DNA of 64,000 bases from Proteobacteria bacterium ST_bin14 (GCA_002083655.1 MSXR01000023.1:1-64000); one strand, 5' to 3'; counted from the first letter of the stretch, positions 26,854-35,768 are shown. Made by a program: numbers and translations. The notes: a model not told the origin generated them from the letters alone.

Positions 26854-27228
26854 ATGACTGTGCAGATTGTCAATATTGCCGGGCAGAAAATGGCGATCCT
26901 GCCCGAAACTGAATACCGGCATTTGGCCAATATGGCAGAGGAGTCCGCGGACATCGCGGCTGCCATTCGCGCTGAACAGCGGCATTTGGCGGGTGAAGAA
27001 TATGTTCCAGCTGCCTTGGTCGAACGCCTCGTGAACGGCGAAACGCCGCTCAAGGTATGGCGCGAACATCGCGGGCTGACACAACAGGAGTTGGCGGCAC
27101 GGCTTGGCTTGTCGAAAATGACGATCTCGGGCCTGGAAACCGGAAAGCGCGACACAAGCTCACGCAACTGGCGGCGATTAGCTGAGGTGTTGGCTGTCGA
27201 TCTCGATGATCTGGTGCCGTTCGCTTAA
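26854..27228 (+). CDS. XRE-family antitoxin
   Basis: A 124-residue protein with an N-terminal toxin-neutralising region (~1-60) and a C-terminal helix-turn-helix: [20 protein letters not shown], followed by [23 protein letters not shown] 26854 has a GAGGA ribosome binding site inside the toxin's last codons; an in-frame TTG lies at 26848. It should neutralise the preceding toxin and bind the palindromes upstream of it. The stop overlaps the rbfA start (TAATG), so the module is translationally joined to the core operon. Confidence 0.88.
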   Translation: MTVQIVNIAGQKMAILPETEYRHLANMAEESADIAAAIRAEQRHLAGEEYVPAALVERLVNGETPLKVWREHRGLTQQELAARLGLSKMTISGLETGKRDTSSRNWRRLAEVLAVDLDDLVPFA

Positions 27229-27641
27229 TGAAACCCGCCGACACCGCCGAAACCCGTTCCGTCCGCCTGCTGCGCGTGGGCGAACAGGTGCGCCATGCGC
27301 TGAGTGATATCCTCGCGCGCGGGGACGTGCATGACGAAACGCTCGCCAAGCATCTGGTGACGGTCACTGAAGTGCGCATGTCGCCCGATCTGCGCCACGC
27401 CACGGCGTTTGTGAAACCATTGCTCGGCAAGAACGAAGCCGTGGTGCTGAAGGCGCTGCGCACCAACACCGCCTATCTGCAGAACGAAGTCGCGCAGCGG
27501 GTGAACACCAAATATGCCGCCAAGCTGAAATTCATTGCCGATGAAAGCTTTGACGAGGGCAGTCACATCGACAAGCTGCTGCGCGACCCCAAAGTAGCGC
27601 GCGATTTGGCGTCGGACGACGAGCCCGATCCCGCCGACTGA
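27228..27641 (+). CDS. rbfA: Ribosome-binding factor A
   Basis: A 137-residue cold-adaptation and 30S maturation factor with a KH-like fold. Recognisable stretches are [20 protein letters not shown] and [20 protein letters not shown], ending [20 protein letters not shown], a family signature. It normally follows infB directly; here the toxin-antitoxin pair intervenes and the antitoxin stop overlaps the rbfA ATG. tdk follows two bases downstream. Confidence 0.95.
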   Translation: MKPADTAETRSVRLLRVGEQVRHALSDILARGDVHDETLAKHLVTVTEVRMSPDLRHATAFVKPLLGKNEAVVLKALRTNTAYLQNEVAQRVNTKYAAKLKFIADESFDEGSHIDKLLRDPKVARDLASDDEPDPAD

Positions 27642-27642
27642 A

Positions 27643-28224
27643 ATGGCCAAGCTCTATTTCTACTATGCCAGCATGAACGCGGGCAAATCGACCAATCTGC
27701 TTCAAGCCGATTTCAATTATCGCGAGCGGGGGATGAACACCGTGCTGTTCACCGCTGGCATCGACACGCGGTCGGGCGCAGGGCGAATCGGGTCGCGGAT
27801 CGGACTTGATCGGCCCGCTATCGCTTTTGACGCTGACAGCGATCTGGCCGCGATTGTGATGGCGACGGATGGACCGATCGCCTGTGTGCTGGTCGATGAA
27901 GCGCAATTCCTGTCGGCGGAACAGGTCGATCAACTGGCGATGCTGGCCGACAAGCAACGTATCCCGGTGCTGGCCTATGGCCTGCGCACCGATTTTCGCG
28001 GTGATCTGTTCCCCGGATCGGCGCGCTTGCTGGCGATTGCTGACAGTCTGGTGGAGCTGAAATCAGTATGCGAATGCGGGCGCAAGGCGACGATGAACTT
28101 GCGGGTGGACGCGAATGGAGATGCCGTTGCCGAAGGCGCTCAGACGGAGATTGGCGGCGAGGACCGCTATGTTGCGCTGTGCCGGAAGCATTTTATGGAG
28201 CGGCTAAGCGCCGCTGCTGTCTGA
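27643..28224 (+). CDS. tdk: Thymidine kinase
   Basis: A 193-residue type II thymidine kinase that salvages thymidine to dTMP. The P-loop is YYASMNAGKSTNLLQ, the lasso/DEAQF segment is VLVDEAQFLS, and zinc-binding cysteines occur in CECGRKATMNLR and late CRKHF. The length matches the family. It is placed between rbfA and truB, two translation genes, with one-base spacing before it; this position is not the usual one. Confidence 0.95.
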   Translation: MAKLYFYYASMNAGKSTNLLQADFNYRERGMNTVLFTAGIDTRSGAGRIGSRIGLDRPAIAFDADSDLAAIVMATDGPIACVLVDEAQFLSAEQVDQLAMLADKQRIPVLAYGLRTDFRGDLFPGSARLLAIADSLVELKSVCECGRKATMNLRVDANGDAVAEGAQTEIGGEDRYVALCRKHFMERLSAAAV

Positions 28225-28230
28225 CGCGCG

Positions 28231-29235
28231 GTGCATGGCTGGATCATCCTCGACAAGCCCCTGGGGCTTGGTTCGACGCAGGGCGTATCGGCGGTGAAGC
28301 GCGCTTTACGCGACGGCGGCTATGGCAAATTCAAGGTCGGGCATGGCGGCACGCTTGATCCGCTGGCCACGGGCGTGCTGCCCATCGCGATTGGCGAGGC
28401 GACCAAGCTCGCCGGGCGGATGCTCGATAGCGACAAGGTTTACGAGTTCACGATAGCCTTTGGAACGCAAACCGATACGCTTGATCTTGAAGGCAAGGTA
28501 GTCGCGACAAGCGGTGTGCGGCCAACCCTGGCGGCGGTAGAGGCGGTGTTGGCTCAATTCACCGGGCCGATCGAGCAGGTGCCGCCTGCTTATTCCGCGC
28601 TGAAGGTAGATGGCGAGCGGGCCTATGATCTGGCGCGCGCCGGGGCAGAGGTGGTGCTGGCGAGCCGGGCGGTGACGATTCATTCGCTAAAATCCTCCCC
28701 GGCACGGGGAGGGGGACCATTCGCTTCTTCAGCGAATGGTGGAGGGGGGCCTCCAAAAACGCTGCGCTTGGGGCCCGCCCCCTCCACCATCGGCTTCGCC
28801 GACGGTCCCCCTCCCCGTTCCGGGGAGGATTTGGATAGCATCACCCTCACCGCCCATGTCTCCAAGGGCACTTATATCCGCTCGCTCGCCCGCGATATCG
28901 CGCTGGCGCTCGGCACTGTCGGGCATGTCACGATGCTCAGGCGCACCAAGGCCGGGCCATTCACGCTCGCCAACGCGATATCGCTGGACAAATTGTCCGA
29001 ACTCGGCCATGCGCGCGCTCTTGAAGACAAACTCCTGCCATTGAGGGCGGGGCTGGACGACATCCCGGCTCTATCCCTCTCCCCCGATCAGGCAGGGCTG
29101 CTCCGACAGGGGCGGGTGTTGATCGGGATTGCCGTGAACGATGGCCCTTATTTTGCGATGCTGGAGGATATTCCGGTCGCGCTGGTAGAGGCTGAAACCG
29201 GGGAAATCCGGGTCGTGCGCGGTTTTAACCTGTAA
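28231..29235 (+). CDS. truB: tRNA pseudouridine-55 synthase with a repeat-derived insertion
   Basis: A 334-residue enzyme making pseudouridine 55 in the tRNA T-loop. The catalytic Asp is in [26 protein letters not shown] and [13 protein letters not shown] are further signatures. About 48 residues between VTIHSL (~residue 153) and [12 protein letters not shown] (~202) are Gly/Pro/Ser-rich, unlike any TruB core. They are encoded by a 143-bp palindromic repeat, which leaves the frame open. The start is GTG 28231, seven bases after tdk. The insert falls in a surface strand-turn, so the enzyme may still work. Confidence 0.93.
   Translation: MHGWIILDKPLGLGSTQGVSAVKRALRDGGYGKFKVGHGGTLDPLATGVLPIAIGEATKLAGRMLDSDKVYEFTIAFGTQTDTLDLEGKVVATSGVRPTLAAVEAVLAQFTGPIEQVPPAYSALKVDGERAYDLARAGAEVVLASRAVTIHSLKSSPARGGGPFASSANGGGGPPKTLRLGPAPSTIGFADGPPPRSGEDLDSITLTAHVSKGTYIRSLARDIALALGTVGHVTMLRRTKAGPFTLANAISLDKLSELGHARALEDKLLPLRAGLDDIPALSLSPDQAGLLRQGRVLIGIAVNDGPYFAMLEDIPVALVEAETGEIRVVRGFNL
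28690..28832. repeat. 143-bp palindromic repeat inside truB
   Basis: The ends are 29-bp inverted repeats matching at 28 of 29 positions (28690-28718 and 28804-28832; each contains TCCTCCCCGG and GGGGAGGGGGACC or their complements). Inside are smaller hairpins, one ATTCGCT..AGCGAAT (about 28719-28739) and one around 28787-28803. It reads through in the truB frame without a stop. Confidence 0.9.
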
Positions 29236-29257
29236 TGATGATGTCGAAGGAACAAGC

Positions 29258-29527
29258 ATGACGATCACTGCAGAGCGCAAGGACGCGCTCGTCAAGGAAC
29301 ATGGCCGCGCCGAAGGCGATACCGGTTCCACCGAAGTCCAGGTCGCGATCCTTACCGAGCGTATCCGCAACCTGACCGAACATTTCAAGGATCACAAGAA
29401 AGACAATCATTCGCGCCGTGGGCTGCTGATGATGGTCAACAAGCGCCGCTCGCTGCTGGATTATCTCCGCACCACCGACGGCGGACGTTATACGGATCTG
29501 ATCGCGAAGCTTGGTCTTCGCAAATAA
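29258..29527 (+). CDS. rpsO: 30S ribosomal protein S15
   Basis: An 89-residue four-helix protein binding 16S rRNA helices 20-22. [20 protein letters not shown] and [19 protein letters not shown] are the conserved RNA-binding stretches; the length equals the family norm. It has its own start ATG 29258 with AAGGA upstream. It is followed by an intrinsic-terminator hairpin and then pnp, the conserved rpsO-pnp arrangement. Confidence 0.98.
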   Translation: MTITAERKDALVKEHGRAEGDTGSTEVQVAILTERIRNLTEHFKDHKKDNHSRRGLLMMVNKRRSLLDYLRTTDGGRYTDLIAKLGLRK

Positions 29528-29530
29528 TTT

Positions 29531-29563
29531 GAAACGGCGCCCTTGTGGCGCCGTTTCTTCATC
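29531..29563 (+). terminator. Intrinsic terminator after rpsO
   Basis: A perfect 11-bp stem (GAAACGGCGCC / GGCGCCGTTTC, loop CTTGT) starts three bases after the rpsO stop and is followed by the short pyrimidine tract TTCATC. It probably terminates part of the operon transcription before pnp. Confidence 0.8.
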
Positions 29564-29570
29564 TACCATT

Positions 29571-29625
29571 GTGCTCCCGCGAAGGCGGGAGCCCAGTCTG
29601 GGTCCCCGCCTTCGCGGGGACGCAC
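29571..29625. repeat. Palindromic repeat between rpsO and pnp
   Basis: A 55-bp element of two adjacent hairpins (CTCCCGCGAAGGCGGGAG and GTCCCCGCCTTCGCGGGGAC) whose outer halves GTGC / GCAC also pair, so the whole is an inverted repeat. It resembles a short repeat common in sphingomonad intergenic DNA (recalled, not searched). It lies in the leader of pnp. Confidence 0.75.
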
Positions 29626-29655
29626 AGGGACAGGCAATTCGGCCGGTTCCTCGAA

Positions 29656-29699
29656 GAGACCAAAAAGGGTCTCAAACCGCGCGGACCGGCTTAGTCCGC
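29656..29699 (+). promoter_or_regulatory. Twin hairpins in the pnp leader
   Basis: Two short stems precede pnp: GAGACC/GGTCTC (29656-29673) and GCGGAC/GTCCGC (29681-29699). In E. coli a leader hairpin upstream of pnp is the RNase III site through which PNPase represses its own mRNA; these stems could play that part here, which is inference. Confidence 0.45.
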
Positions 29700-29746
29700 A
29701 CATAGGCCCCAATCGCATCTGGCGGTTGGCGTTGAAGGAAAACCAC

Positions 29747-32110
29747 ATGTTCGATACCAAAACTGCAAGCATCCAGTGGGGCGGCAAGACCCTCACGCTG
29801 GAAACGGGCCGTGTTGCCCGCCAGGCCGACGGCGCCGTGATGGCGACGCTTGGCGAAACCGTTGTTCTTTGCGCGGTAACCGCCGCCAAATCAGTGAAGG
29901 AGGGCCAGGATTTCTTCCCGCTCACCGTTCACTATCAGGAAAAATATTCAGCAGCCGGTCGCATTCCCGGTGGCTTTTTCAAGCGGGAGCGCGGCGCGAC
30001 CGAAAAGGAAACATTGACCAGCCGCCTGATCGATCGCCCAATCCGCCCCTTGTTCCCCGAAGGTTTCTACAACGAAATCAACGTGATCTGTCAGGTGCTC
30101 AGCTATGATGGCGAAAATGAGCCGGATATTCTCGCCATGGTCGCAGCCTCTGCTGCGCTCACCATTTCGGGCGTGCCGTTCATGGGTCCCATCGGTGCTG
30201 CACGCGTCGGCTATGTCGATGGCGAATACATCCTGAACCCGACGCTTGATCAGGTGAAGAACGGTGATCTCGATCTCGTCGTCGCGGCGACCGGTGCGGC
30301 TGTGATGATGGTCGAATCCGAAGCCAAGGAATTGTCGGAAGACGTGATGCTTGGCGCGGTGCAGTTCGCACACGCCGCGTGCCGCGAAGCCGCCAACGCG
30401 ATCATCGATCTGGCCGAGCAAGCTGCCAAGGATCCGTGGGAAATGGCCGAACAGGCTGACCTGTCGGTCGCCAAGGACAAGCTGAAGAAGCTGATCGGCA
30501 AGGATATTGCCGCTGCGTACAAGGTGACCGACAAGTCGGCGCGCTCGAATATGCTGAACGAAGCCCGCGCCAAGGCGAAGGCAGCGTTTGCCGATGCCAG
30601 CCCGCAGGACCAGATGGCGGCCAACAAGCTGATGAAGAAGCTTGAGGCAGAAATCGTCCGTGGCGCTATCCTGAAGGACGGCCAGCGCATCGACGGTCGC
30701 ACCACCACCCAAATCCGCCCGATTGAGGCGATGGTGCACTTCCTGCCCCGCGCGCATGGCTCAGCCCTGTTCACGCGTGGCGAAACACAGTCGATCTGCA
30801 CGACCACCTTGGGCACCAAGGAAGCTGAGCAGATGATCGACGGGCTGACCGGCCTGTCGTATGAGCGCTTCCTGCTGCACTATAACTTCCCGCCCTATTC
30901 GGTGGGTGAAGTTGGCCGCTTCGGTGCGCCGGGTCGTCGCGAAGTTGGACACGGTAAGCTCGCCTGGCGCGCGCTGCATCCGATCCTGCCGACGATGGAG
31001 GAGTTTCCGTACACGATCCGCGTGCTTTCAGACATCACCGAGTCAAACGGCTCGTCGTCGATGGCCACGGTGTGCGGCGGTTCGCTGTCGATGATGGACG
31101 CAGGCGTGCCGTTGAAGCGCCCGGTTTCCGGCATCGCAATGGGCCTGATCCTTGAAGGCAAGGACTTTGCCGTTCTTTCCGACATTCTGGGTGACGAAGA
31201 TCATCTGGGCGACATGGACTTCAAGGTTGCTGGCACGTCCGAAGGCATCACCACGATGCAGATGGACATCAAGATCGCGGGCATCACCGAAGAAATCATG
31301 CGCGTCGCGCTGCATCAGGCAAAGGAAGGTCGTGCGCATATTCTGGGCGAAATGGCCAAGGCGCTTGATCATACCCGCGAGGAACTCTCGGCCCATGCAC
31401 CGCGCATCGAAACAATCTCGATCGACAAGACCAAGATCCGTGACGTGATCGGTACCGGCGGCAAGGTGATCCGCGAGATCGTTGCCACCACCGGCGCCAA
31501 GGTCGATATCGATGACGAGGGCAACATCAAGGTGTCGTCGTCCGATCCGGCGCAGATCACAGCGGCAATCGCCTGGATCCGTGGCATCGTTGAGGAAGCC
31601 GAAGTCGGCAAGGTTTATGACGGCAAGGTCGTCAACCTGGTTGATTTTGGTGCGTTCGTGAACTTCATGGGCGGCAAGGACGGCCTGGTTCACGTCAGCG
31701 AAATCCGCAACGAGCGGACCGAAAAGGTCGCCGACGTGCTGAGCGAAGGTCAGCTCGTCAAGGTCAAGGTGCTTGAGATTGATCCGCGCGGTAAGGTGCG
31801 CCTGTCGATGCGCGTCGTCGATCAGGAAACCGGTGCCGAACTGGAAGATACCCGCCCACCGCGTGAACCGCGTGAAGGTGGCGATCGTCCGCGCGGTGAT
31901 CGCGGTCCGCGTCGTGATGGCGATGGCGGTCGTGGCCCGCGTCGTGACGGTGGTGGCGGCGGCGGTGACCGCGGCCCGCGCCGTGACGGCGGTGGTGACC
32001 GTGGACCACGCGGCGAAGGTCGCGGCCCACGTCCTGAGCGTTCGGGTGGCGGCGATGACGGCCCGGCGCCGGAATTCGCTCCAGCCTTTCTGACGGGCGA
32101 CCGCGACTAA
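29747..32110 (+). CDS. pnp: Polyribonucleotide nucleotidyltransferase (PNPase)
   Basis: A 787-residue phosphorolytic 3'-5' exoribonuclease of the degradosome. Two RNase PH domains flank a helical domain (the second begins near [14 protein letters not shown]); then come KH ([20 protein letters not shown]) and S1 ([20 protein letters not shown]). A C-terminal tail of ~85 residues is built from [13 protein letters not shown] repeats, rich in Arg and Gly, and is not part of the standard ~700-residue enzyme. ATG 29747 has a GAAGGAA ribosome binding site; the longer upstream frame passes through the intergenic repeat and is rejected. Confidence 0.97.
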   Translation: MFDTKTASIQWGGKTLTLETGRVARQADGAVMATLGETVVLCAVTAAKSVKEGQDFFPLTVHYQEKYSAAGRIPGGFFKRERGATEKETLTSRLIDRPIRPLFPEGFYNEINVICQVLSYDGENEPDILAMVAASAALTISGVPFMGPIGAARVGYVDGEYILNPTLDQVKNGDLDLVVAATGAAVMMVESEAKELSEDVMLGAVQFAHAACREAANAIIDLAEQAAKDPWEMAEQADLSVAKDKLKKLIGKDIAAAYKVTDKSARSNMLNEARAKAKAAFADASPQDQMAANKLMKKLEAEIVRGAILKDGQRIDGRTTTQIRPIEAMVHFLPRAHGSALFTRGETQSICTTTLGTKEAEQMIDGLTGLSYERFLLHYNFPPYSVGEVGRFGAPGRREVGHGKLAWRALHPILPTMEEFPYTIRVLSDITESNGSSSMATVCGGSLSMMDAGVPLKRPVSGIAMGLILEGKDFAVLSDILGDEDHLGDMDFKVAGTSEGITTMQMDIKIAGITEEIMRVALHQAKEGRAHILGEMAKALDHTREELSAHAPRIETISIDKTKIRDVIGTGGKVIREIVATTGAKVDIDDEGNIKVSSSDPAQITAAIAWIRGIVEEAEVGKVYDGKVVNLVDFGAFVNFMGGKDGLVHVSEIRNERTEKVADVLSEGQLVKVKVLEIDPRGKVRLSMRVVDQETGAELEDTRPPREPREGGDRPRGDRGPRRDGDGGRGPRRDGGGGGGDRGPRRDGGGDRGPRGEGRGPRPERSGGGDDGPAPEFAPAFLTGDRD

Positions 32111-32130
32111 AGCTTATGCATTCGATCAAG

Positions 32131-32166
32131 AAAAAGGGCCTGGGCAACCAGGCCCTTTTTTGTTTT
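32131..32166 (+). terminator. Intrinsic terminator of the rimP-pnp operon
   Basis: A perfect 13-bp stem (AAAAAGGGCCTGG / CCAGGCCCTTTTT) with a GCAA loop is followed by TTGTTTT. It lies 20 bases after the pnp stop and is a textbook intrinsic terminator. Confidence 0.95.
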
Positions 32167-32353
32167 GCCGCCGTCCGTGCCGCAGCGCTTTTGCGCAAGC
32201 TAACCACAGTGCGTGGTTCTGCATCGCAAACGGACACGCGCGGCTCGATAATGTCCACCGGCGTGCCCATCAAACGCGTCGGTGCGCTTGCGTGATGGGC
32301 TGCCAACAGATAGATCACGCGCTACCGATCTCTCGGGGGGAAGAGTCAGCATC

Positions 32354-33370
32354 ATGGGTATTTTCAGTTCACTTTTTGGCGGCGGTAAAAAGGCCAAGCC
32401 GCTCGGCGCGATCAAAGCCATGGTTGATTCTGGCTTGATCAGCATCGCTGCACAGCCGCGTAACAACGCGCTAGACTTGGAAGATCGCACGATCGAACGG
32501 CTCTATGCCTTTTTGATCGATCATGATTATCCCGGCGGATCAGCGGCAATGCACAATGCCGTATTTGAGTATTACGGGCTGCCCTTTCGCAGCTGCTTCA
32601 TGATCGGCGACCCGAAGCGCGTTGCCGAAATCGTCACGGGGCTTCGCGGCTGCGCTGTGTATGCCGGCGGCGGTGCTGGATCGGGATTTAAGGACAAGAT
32701 TGCCCCGTCACTCGACAGCCTGGCGCCGTCGGCGAAAGTGATCGGCAGCGTTAATGTGGTCGCGCGTGAAGACGGCAAGTTCGTTGGTCACAACACCGAT
32801 GGCATTGGCTTTGTCGCCGGCTTGCTGAACGAATATCCGAATTGCGTCGCTGGCAAAAAGGTCGTCATTCTCGGCGCAGGCGGCACCGCGCTGCCAATTT
32901 CTTATGAGCTTGCCAAGGAACGGCCAAGCGAAGTCGTGATCGTCAACCGCACCGTCGCCAAGGGCCAGGTGATTGCTGATCTGATTGCGCCGTTCACCAC
33001 CGCCCGCGCAGTGGGTGAAGACGTGTTGGGCGACGAGCTGGCAAGCGCCGGGCTGGTCGTCAACACCTCCAACAAGGGCGCGCAGCCGAACGAAAAATTC
33101 AGCGCCTTTGCGGCAATGACCGGCGATGTCGATGCCGATCTGGCGCAGTCGATGGCTAATCTGGCCCGCCTGCCCAAGGACGCAATCGTTGCTGACATTC
33201 TGCTCGAAGACCTGCCGCTGACGCTGAAACTGGCGCGCGAGGCGGGCAACCGCACCCATTCGGGCCAGCATATGAATCTGTTTCAGGCAGCGCCCGCGTT
33301 TAACATTCTGACGGGGCTGGAAAAGCCCGATAAGGTGCTGCTGGATATCATGCGCAAGGCGGTGGGATGA
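32354..33370 (+). CDS. Shikimate dehydrogenase-like oxidoreductase
   Basis: A 338-residue protein related to shikimate/quinate dehydrogenases. The substrate-domain signature GHNTDGIGFVAGL (~residues 155-167) and the NADP(H) loop VVILGAGGTALPISYELAKE (~180-199) are clear, followed by VIVNRT. The N-terminal ~40 residues (MGIFSSLFGGGKKAK) are atypical, and the usual SxS substrate loop is not seen. It may act on quinate, shikimate or another polyol acid. ATG 32354 has a GGGGGGAAGAG ribosome binding site. It heads an operon with an unknown gene and an MFS transporter, which suggests uptake and oxidation of a carboxylic substrate. Confidence 0.82.
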   Translation: MGIFSSLFGGGKKAKPLGAIKAMVDSGLISIAAQPRNNALDLEDRTIERLYAFLIDHDYPGGSAAMHNAVFEYYGLPFRSCFMIGDPKRVAEIVTGLRGCAVYAGGGAGSGFKDKIAPSLDSLAPSAKVIGSVNVVAREDGKFVGHNTDGIGFVAGLLNEYPNCVAGKKVVILGAGGTALPISYELAKERPSEVVIVNRTVAKGQVIADLIAPFTTARAVGEDVLGDELASAGLVVNTSNKGAQPNEKFSAFAAMTGDVDADLAQSMANLARLPKDAIVADILLEDLPLTLKLAREAGNRTHSGQHMNLFQAAPAFNILTGLEKPDKVLLDIMRKAVG

Positions 33371-33831
33371 GCCGAGCTACCAGCGCTGGCCCAACAGAAA
33401 CGCACATGATGCCGCCGCTGGAAATGCCCCGGGATGAGATGGCGTTTCGCCGTCAATATGAGGCCATGTTGGTCGCGCAAACGTTGACGACGGTGTTCCG
33501 CCCCGGCGATCGGCGATGGCCGAATTGGCGTGGTTATCGGCTGGGTGAGATTGTAACGGGACGGGTAATCACTGAACCGGGGTCGGATGCGCTGGGCATC
33601 GCACCCAAATTCACGGCGGCGCGCATTCCCATTGAGATTGTCGGAATCACGGTGCTGGCACCTGATGCTCTGACTACAGATGATTTTGCCGGCTCGTCGC
33701 CTGACGTGTATGACACGGCAAGTTTGCGTGCCCATCTGGTTGAAATCTATGGTCAACCCTTGTCCACCTTTGGCGATTTGGTGACGCGTATTCAGTTCAG
33801 TTACGTTGATCCGGCCGTCGATCCGGCATGA
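33367..33831 (+). CDS. Hypothetical protein, possible ASCH/PUA-like
   Basis: A 154-residue protein overlapping both neighbours by four bases (ATGA on each side). The middle VFRPGDRRWPNWRGYRLGEI, followed by VTGRVI, resembles the opening of ASCH/PUA-like barrels, which often begin with a GxR turn and a KT/RV strand; this is weak. No signal peptide or membrane segment is seen. Tight coupling to a dehydrogenase-like and an MFS gene links it to the same pathway. Confidence 0.65.
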   Translation: MSRATSAGPTETHMMPPLEMPRDEMAFRRQYEAMLVAQTLTTVFRPGDRRWPNWRGYRLGEIVTGRVITEPGSDALGIAPKFTAARIPIEIVGITVLAPDALTTDDFAGSSPDVYDTASLRAHLVEIYGQPLSTFGDLVTRIQFSYVDPAVDPA

Positions 33832-35126
33832 TTTATCCAGCAGCGGCGGCGCAGATTGCCAATACTCCGACTGATCATTCACTGCGACGGCGGGGGCGCT
33901 GGTGGGTTGCCGCGCTGCTGTTCAGTGCGATGGTGTTCAACTATTTTGATCGCCAGATGCTGGCGGTACTCAAACCCAGCCTATCCGCCGAACTCCATTG
34001 GGGGGAGATGGACTATGCCAACATGGTGTTCTGGTTTCAGGCTGCTTACGCCACCAGCTATCTGATGTTCGGCGCAATTGTTGATCGGGTTGGCGGGCGA
34101 ATTGGCCTGGCGGTGGCATTCCTGATCTGGTCGGTGGCGCAGATGGCGCACGGCGTGGCGCGAACAGCTGGTGAATTTATGATGGCGCGCGCGCTTCTGG
34201 GCCTGGGCGAAGGCGGCGGATATCCATCGGGTCTTGCCACGGTGACCGAATGGTTTGATCGGCAGGAACGGGCCTTTGCGATCGGGCTGTTCAACGCTGG
34301 CGTCAATGTGGGGGCGATCATCACGCCGTTGATCGTCCCGATCATTGTAGAGGCCTATGGCTGGCGCGGTGCCTTTATCACCACGGGCATGGCGAGCATG
34401 GTGTGGCTCGCGGTATGGCTGATTTTTTACCGACGTCCCAAGACTTTAGCGGCATCAGCCGCGCAAGTGGCTGACGATGATGAAGAGCCGGCGGTTGCCG
34501 TGGCGTGGGGCAAAATACTGCGCACGCGCGAGGCATGGGCCTTTGCGGTCGGCAAGCTGATGATCGATCCGGTGTTCTGGATGTTCCTGTTCTGGCTGCC
34601 CGATTTCCTGCACAAGCGCCACGGGCTGGAGTTGAAGACCTTCGGCATTCCGCTGGCGATCATTTACATCATGTCCGATGCGGGCAGCATTTTGGGCGGA
34701 TATGCGTCTTCTGTGCAGATAAAACGGGGCAAATCGGTCAATTTTGCACGCAAAAGGACGATGCTTGTCTGCGCTTTGCTCGCATTGCCGATCATTTTTG
34801 CCGTAAATGTCTCGAATTTGTGGCTTGCGGTCGCGATTATCGGGCTGGCTGGCGCGGCGCATCAGGGGTTCTCGGTCAACCTGTTCACGCTGCCGTCGGA
34901 TCTGTTCCCGAAACGGGCGATGGGCCGGGTGATCGGCATGGGCGGGGCGATGGGAGCGATTGGCGGGATGGCGATGTCCCAATTCGCCGGGGCGATGCTG
35001 GAAGGCGTCGGATCGTACACGCCGATCTTCGCGGTGGCGGGATGCACTTATCTGATCGCACTGAGCATCATCCACCTGCTTACACCACGCCTGACGCCAG
35101 TGGAGGACGCGTTGCTGGCGGATTAA
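33828..35126 (+). CDS. MFS transporter of the anion:cation symporter type
   Basis: A 432-residue inner-membrane carrier with ~12 helices. FNYFDRQMLAVLKPSLSAEL near residues 38-57 is the typical first-helix region of hexuronate/tartrate-type symporters. The loop motif GAIVDRVGGRIGL and the RALLGLGEGGGYPSG segment also fit the ACS family. The substrate is likely an organic anion. With the dehydrogenase-like gene two places upstream, a quinate- or uronate-like acid is a reasonable guess. Confidence 0.88.
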   Translation: MIYPAAAAQIANTPTDHSLRRRGRWWVAALLFSAMVFNYFDRQMLAVLKPSLSAELHWGEMDYANMVFWFQAAYATSYLMFGAIVDRVGGRIGLAVAFLIWSVAQMAHGVARTAGEFMMARALLGLGEGGGYPSGLATVTEWFDRQERAFAIGLFNAGVNVGAIITPLIVPIIVEAYGWRGAFITTGMASMVWLAVWLIFYRRPKTLAASAAQVADDDEEPAVAVAWGKILRTREAWAFAVGKLMIDPVFWMFLFWLPDFLHKRHGLELKTFGIPLAIIYIMSDAGSILGGYASSVQIKRGKSVNFARKRTMLVCALLALPIIFAVNVSNLWLAVAIIGLAGAAHQGFSVNLFTLPSDLFPKRAMGRVIGMGGAMGAIGGMAMSQFAGAMLEGVGSYTPIFAVAGCTYLIALSIIHLLTPRLTPVEDALLAD

Positions 35127-35135
35127 GGGCGAACG

Positions 35136-35381
35136 CTACAGTGAGCGCCTCAGCGCCTCATTGATACGCGTCTGCCAGCCGGGGCCGCCTTCACGAAAGC
35201 GCGCAAGCACATCCTTGTCGACCCGCAGCGACACCTGTTCCTTGTTGGACCCGGCTGGTCGCCCGCCCAATCTGCGACGACGCTCGGCGAGCGCCCGCGC
35301 AACGCCATCAACCGAAACCTCGAAATCCTCGGGATCGTTGGGGTCCGCCTCAAGGGCGATGATAGAGCCGTTCTTCGCCAT
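35136..35381 (-). CDS. brnA: BrnA-like antitoxin
   Basis: An 81-residue DNA-binding antitoxin. The C-terminal ribbon-helix-helix KEQVSLRVDKDVLARFREGG, followed by WQTRINEALRRSL, is characteristic of BrnA; the N-terminal acidic part (DPNDPEDFEV) should wrap the toxin. ATG 35381 has an AGGAGGA ribosome binding site. It overlaps the end of brnT by 32 bases, the usual toxin-first arrangement. Confidence 0.88.
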   Translation of the reverse strand: MAKNGSIIALEADPNDPEDFEVSVDGVARALAERRRRLGGRPAGSNKEQVSLRVDKDVLARFREGGPGWQTRINEALRRSL

Positions 35382-35619
35382 CGTTGCTCCTCCTGACAGA
35401 AACAAACCGGACCACATTGCCGCGATAGACATGGACGACGGTATAGAGTTTGCCGTCAACCATGCCGATCAACTTGAATCGATCTTCACCATCGATCGGG
35501 CGAGACGACGCAAGCAGCAAATGGGTATCATCAAGAAAGACCACTGCGCCAAAGCCGAGGGAAACGCCGTGTTTGGCGATGTTCAGTTCGTCTTTGGCTG
35601 GATCAAACTCGATATCCAC
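35350..35619 (-). CDS. brnT: BrnT-like ribonuclease toxin
   Basis: An 89-residue toxin of the BrnT family (RelE-like fold, RNA cleavage). The opening VDIEFDPAKDELNIAKHGVS is a family hallmark, followed by RFKLIGMVDGKLYTVVHVYR and RFVSVRRSNDGEERLYH with the catalytic Arg/His/Tyr-rich end. The start is GTG 35619; an upstream in-frame ATG at 35676 would place the operator inside the gene. The GTG lies only two bases after the palindrome, so the mRNA may be nearly leaderless or start within it. Confidence 0.86.
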   Translation of the reverse strand: MDIEFDPAKDELNIAKHGVSLGFGAVVFLDDTHLLLASSRPIDGEDRFKLIGMVDGKLYTVVHVYRGNVVRFVSVRRSNDGEERLYHRP

Positions 35620-35621
35620 TG

Positions 35622-35645
35622 ATGTTTTTGTAGATGCAAAAACAT
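35622..35645. promoter_or_regulatory. Operator of the brnTA module
   Basis: A perfect 9-bp inverted repeat (ATGTTTTTG / CAAAAACAT) with a 6-bp spacer lies immediately upstream of the brnT start. An A/T-rich palindrome at this spot fits autorepression by BrnA or the BrnT-BrnA complex. Confidence 0.75.
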
Positions 35646-35768
35646 AGTCAGTCAATGGAAGATTTTCACGGCCCACCAGGGACTCCGAGTTGGAAACCCA
35701 AGATTAGCTTGTTCAGAAACGCGCAACTAGCGCGCCGAAACTCCGGCTTTCGCCAAGGGCCGTCGCCC

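Noticed and set aside
29543..29746. Extended N-terminus for PNPase
   Set aside because: The frame is open only because the palindromic repeat happens not to contain a stop; the real start at 29747 has a good ribosome binding site and a family-like N-terminus.
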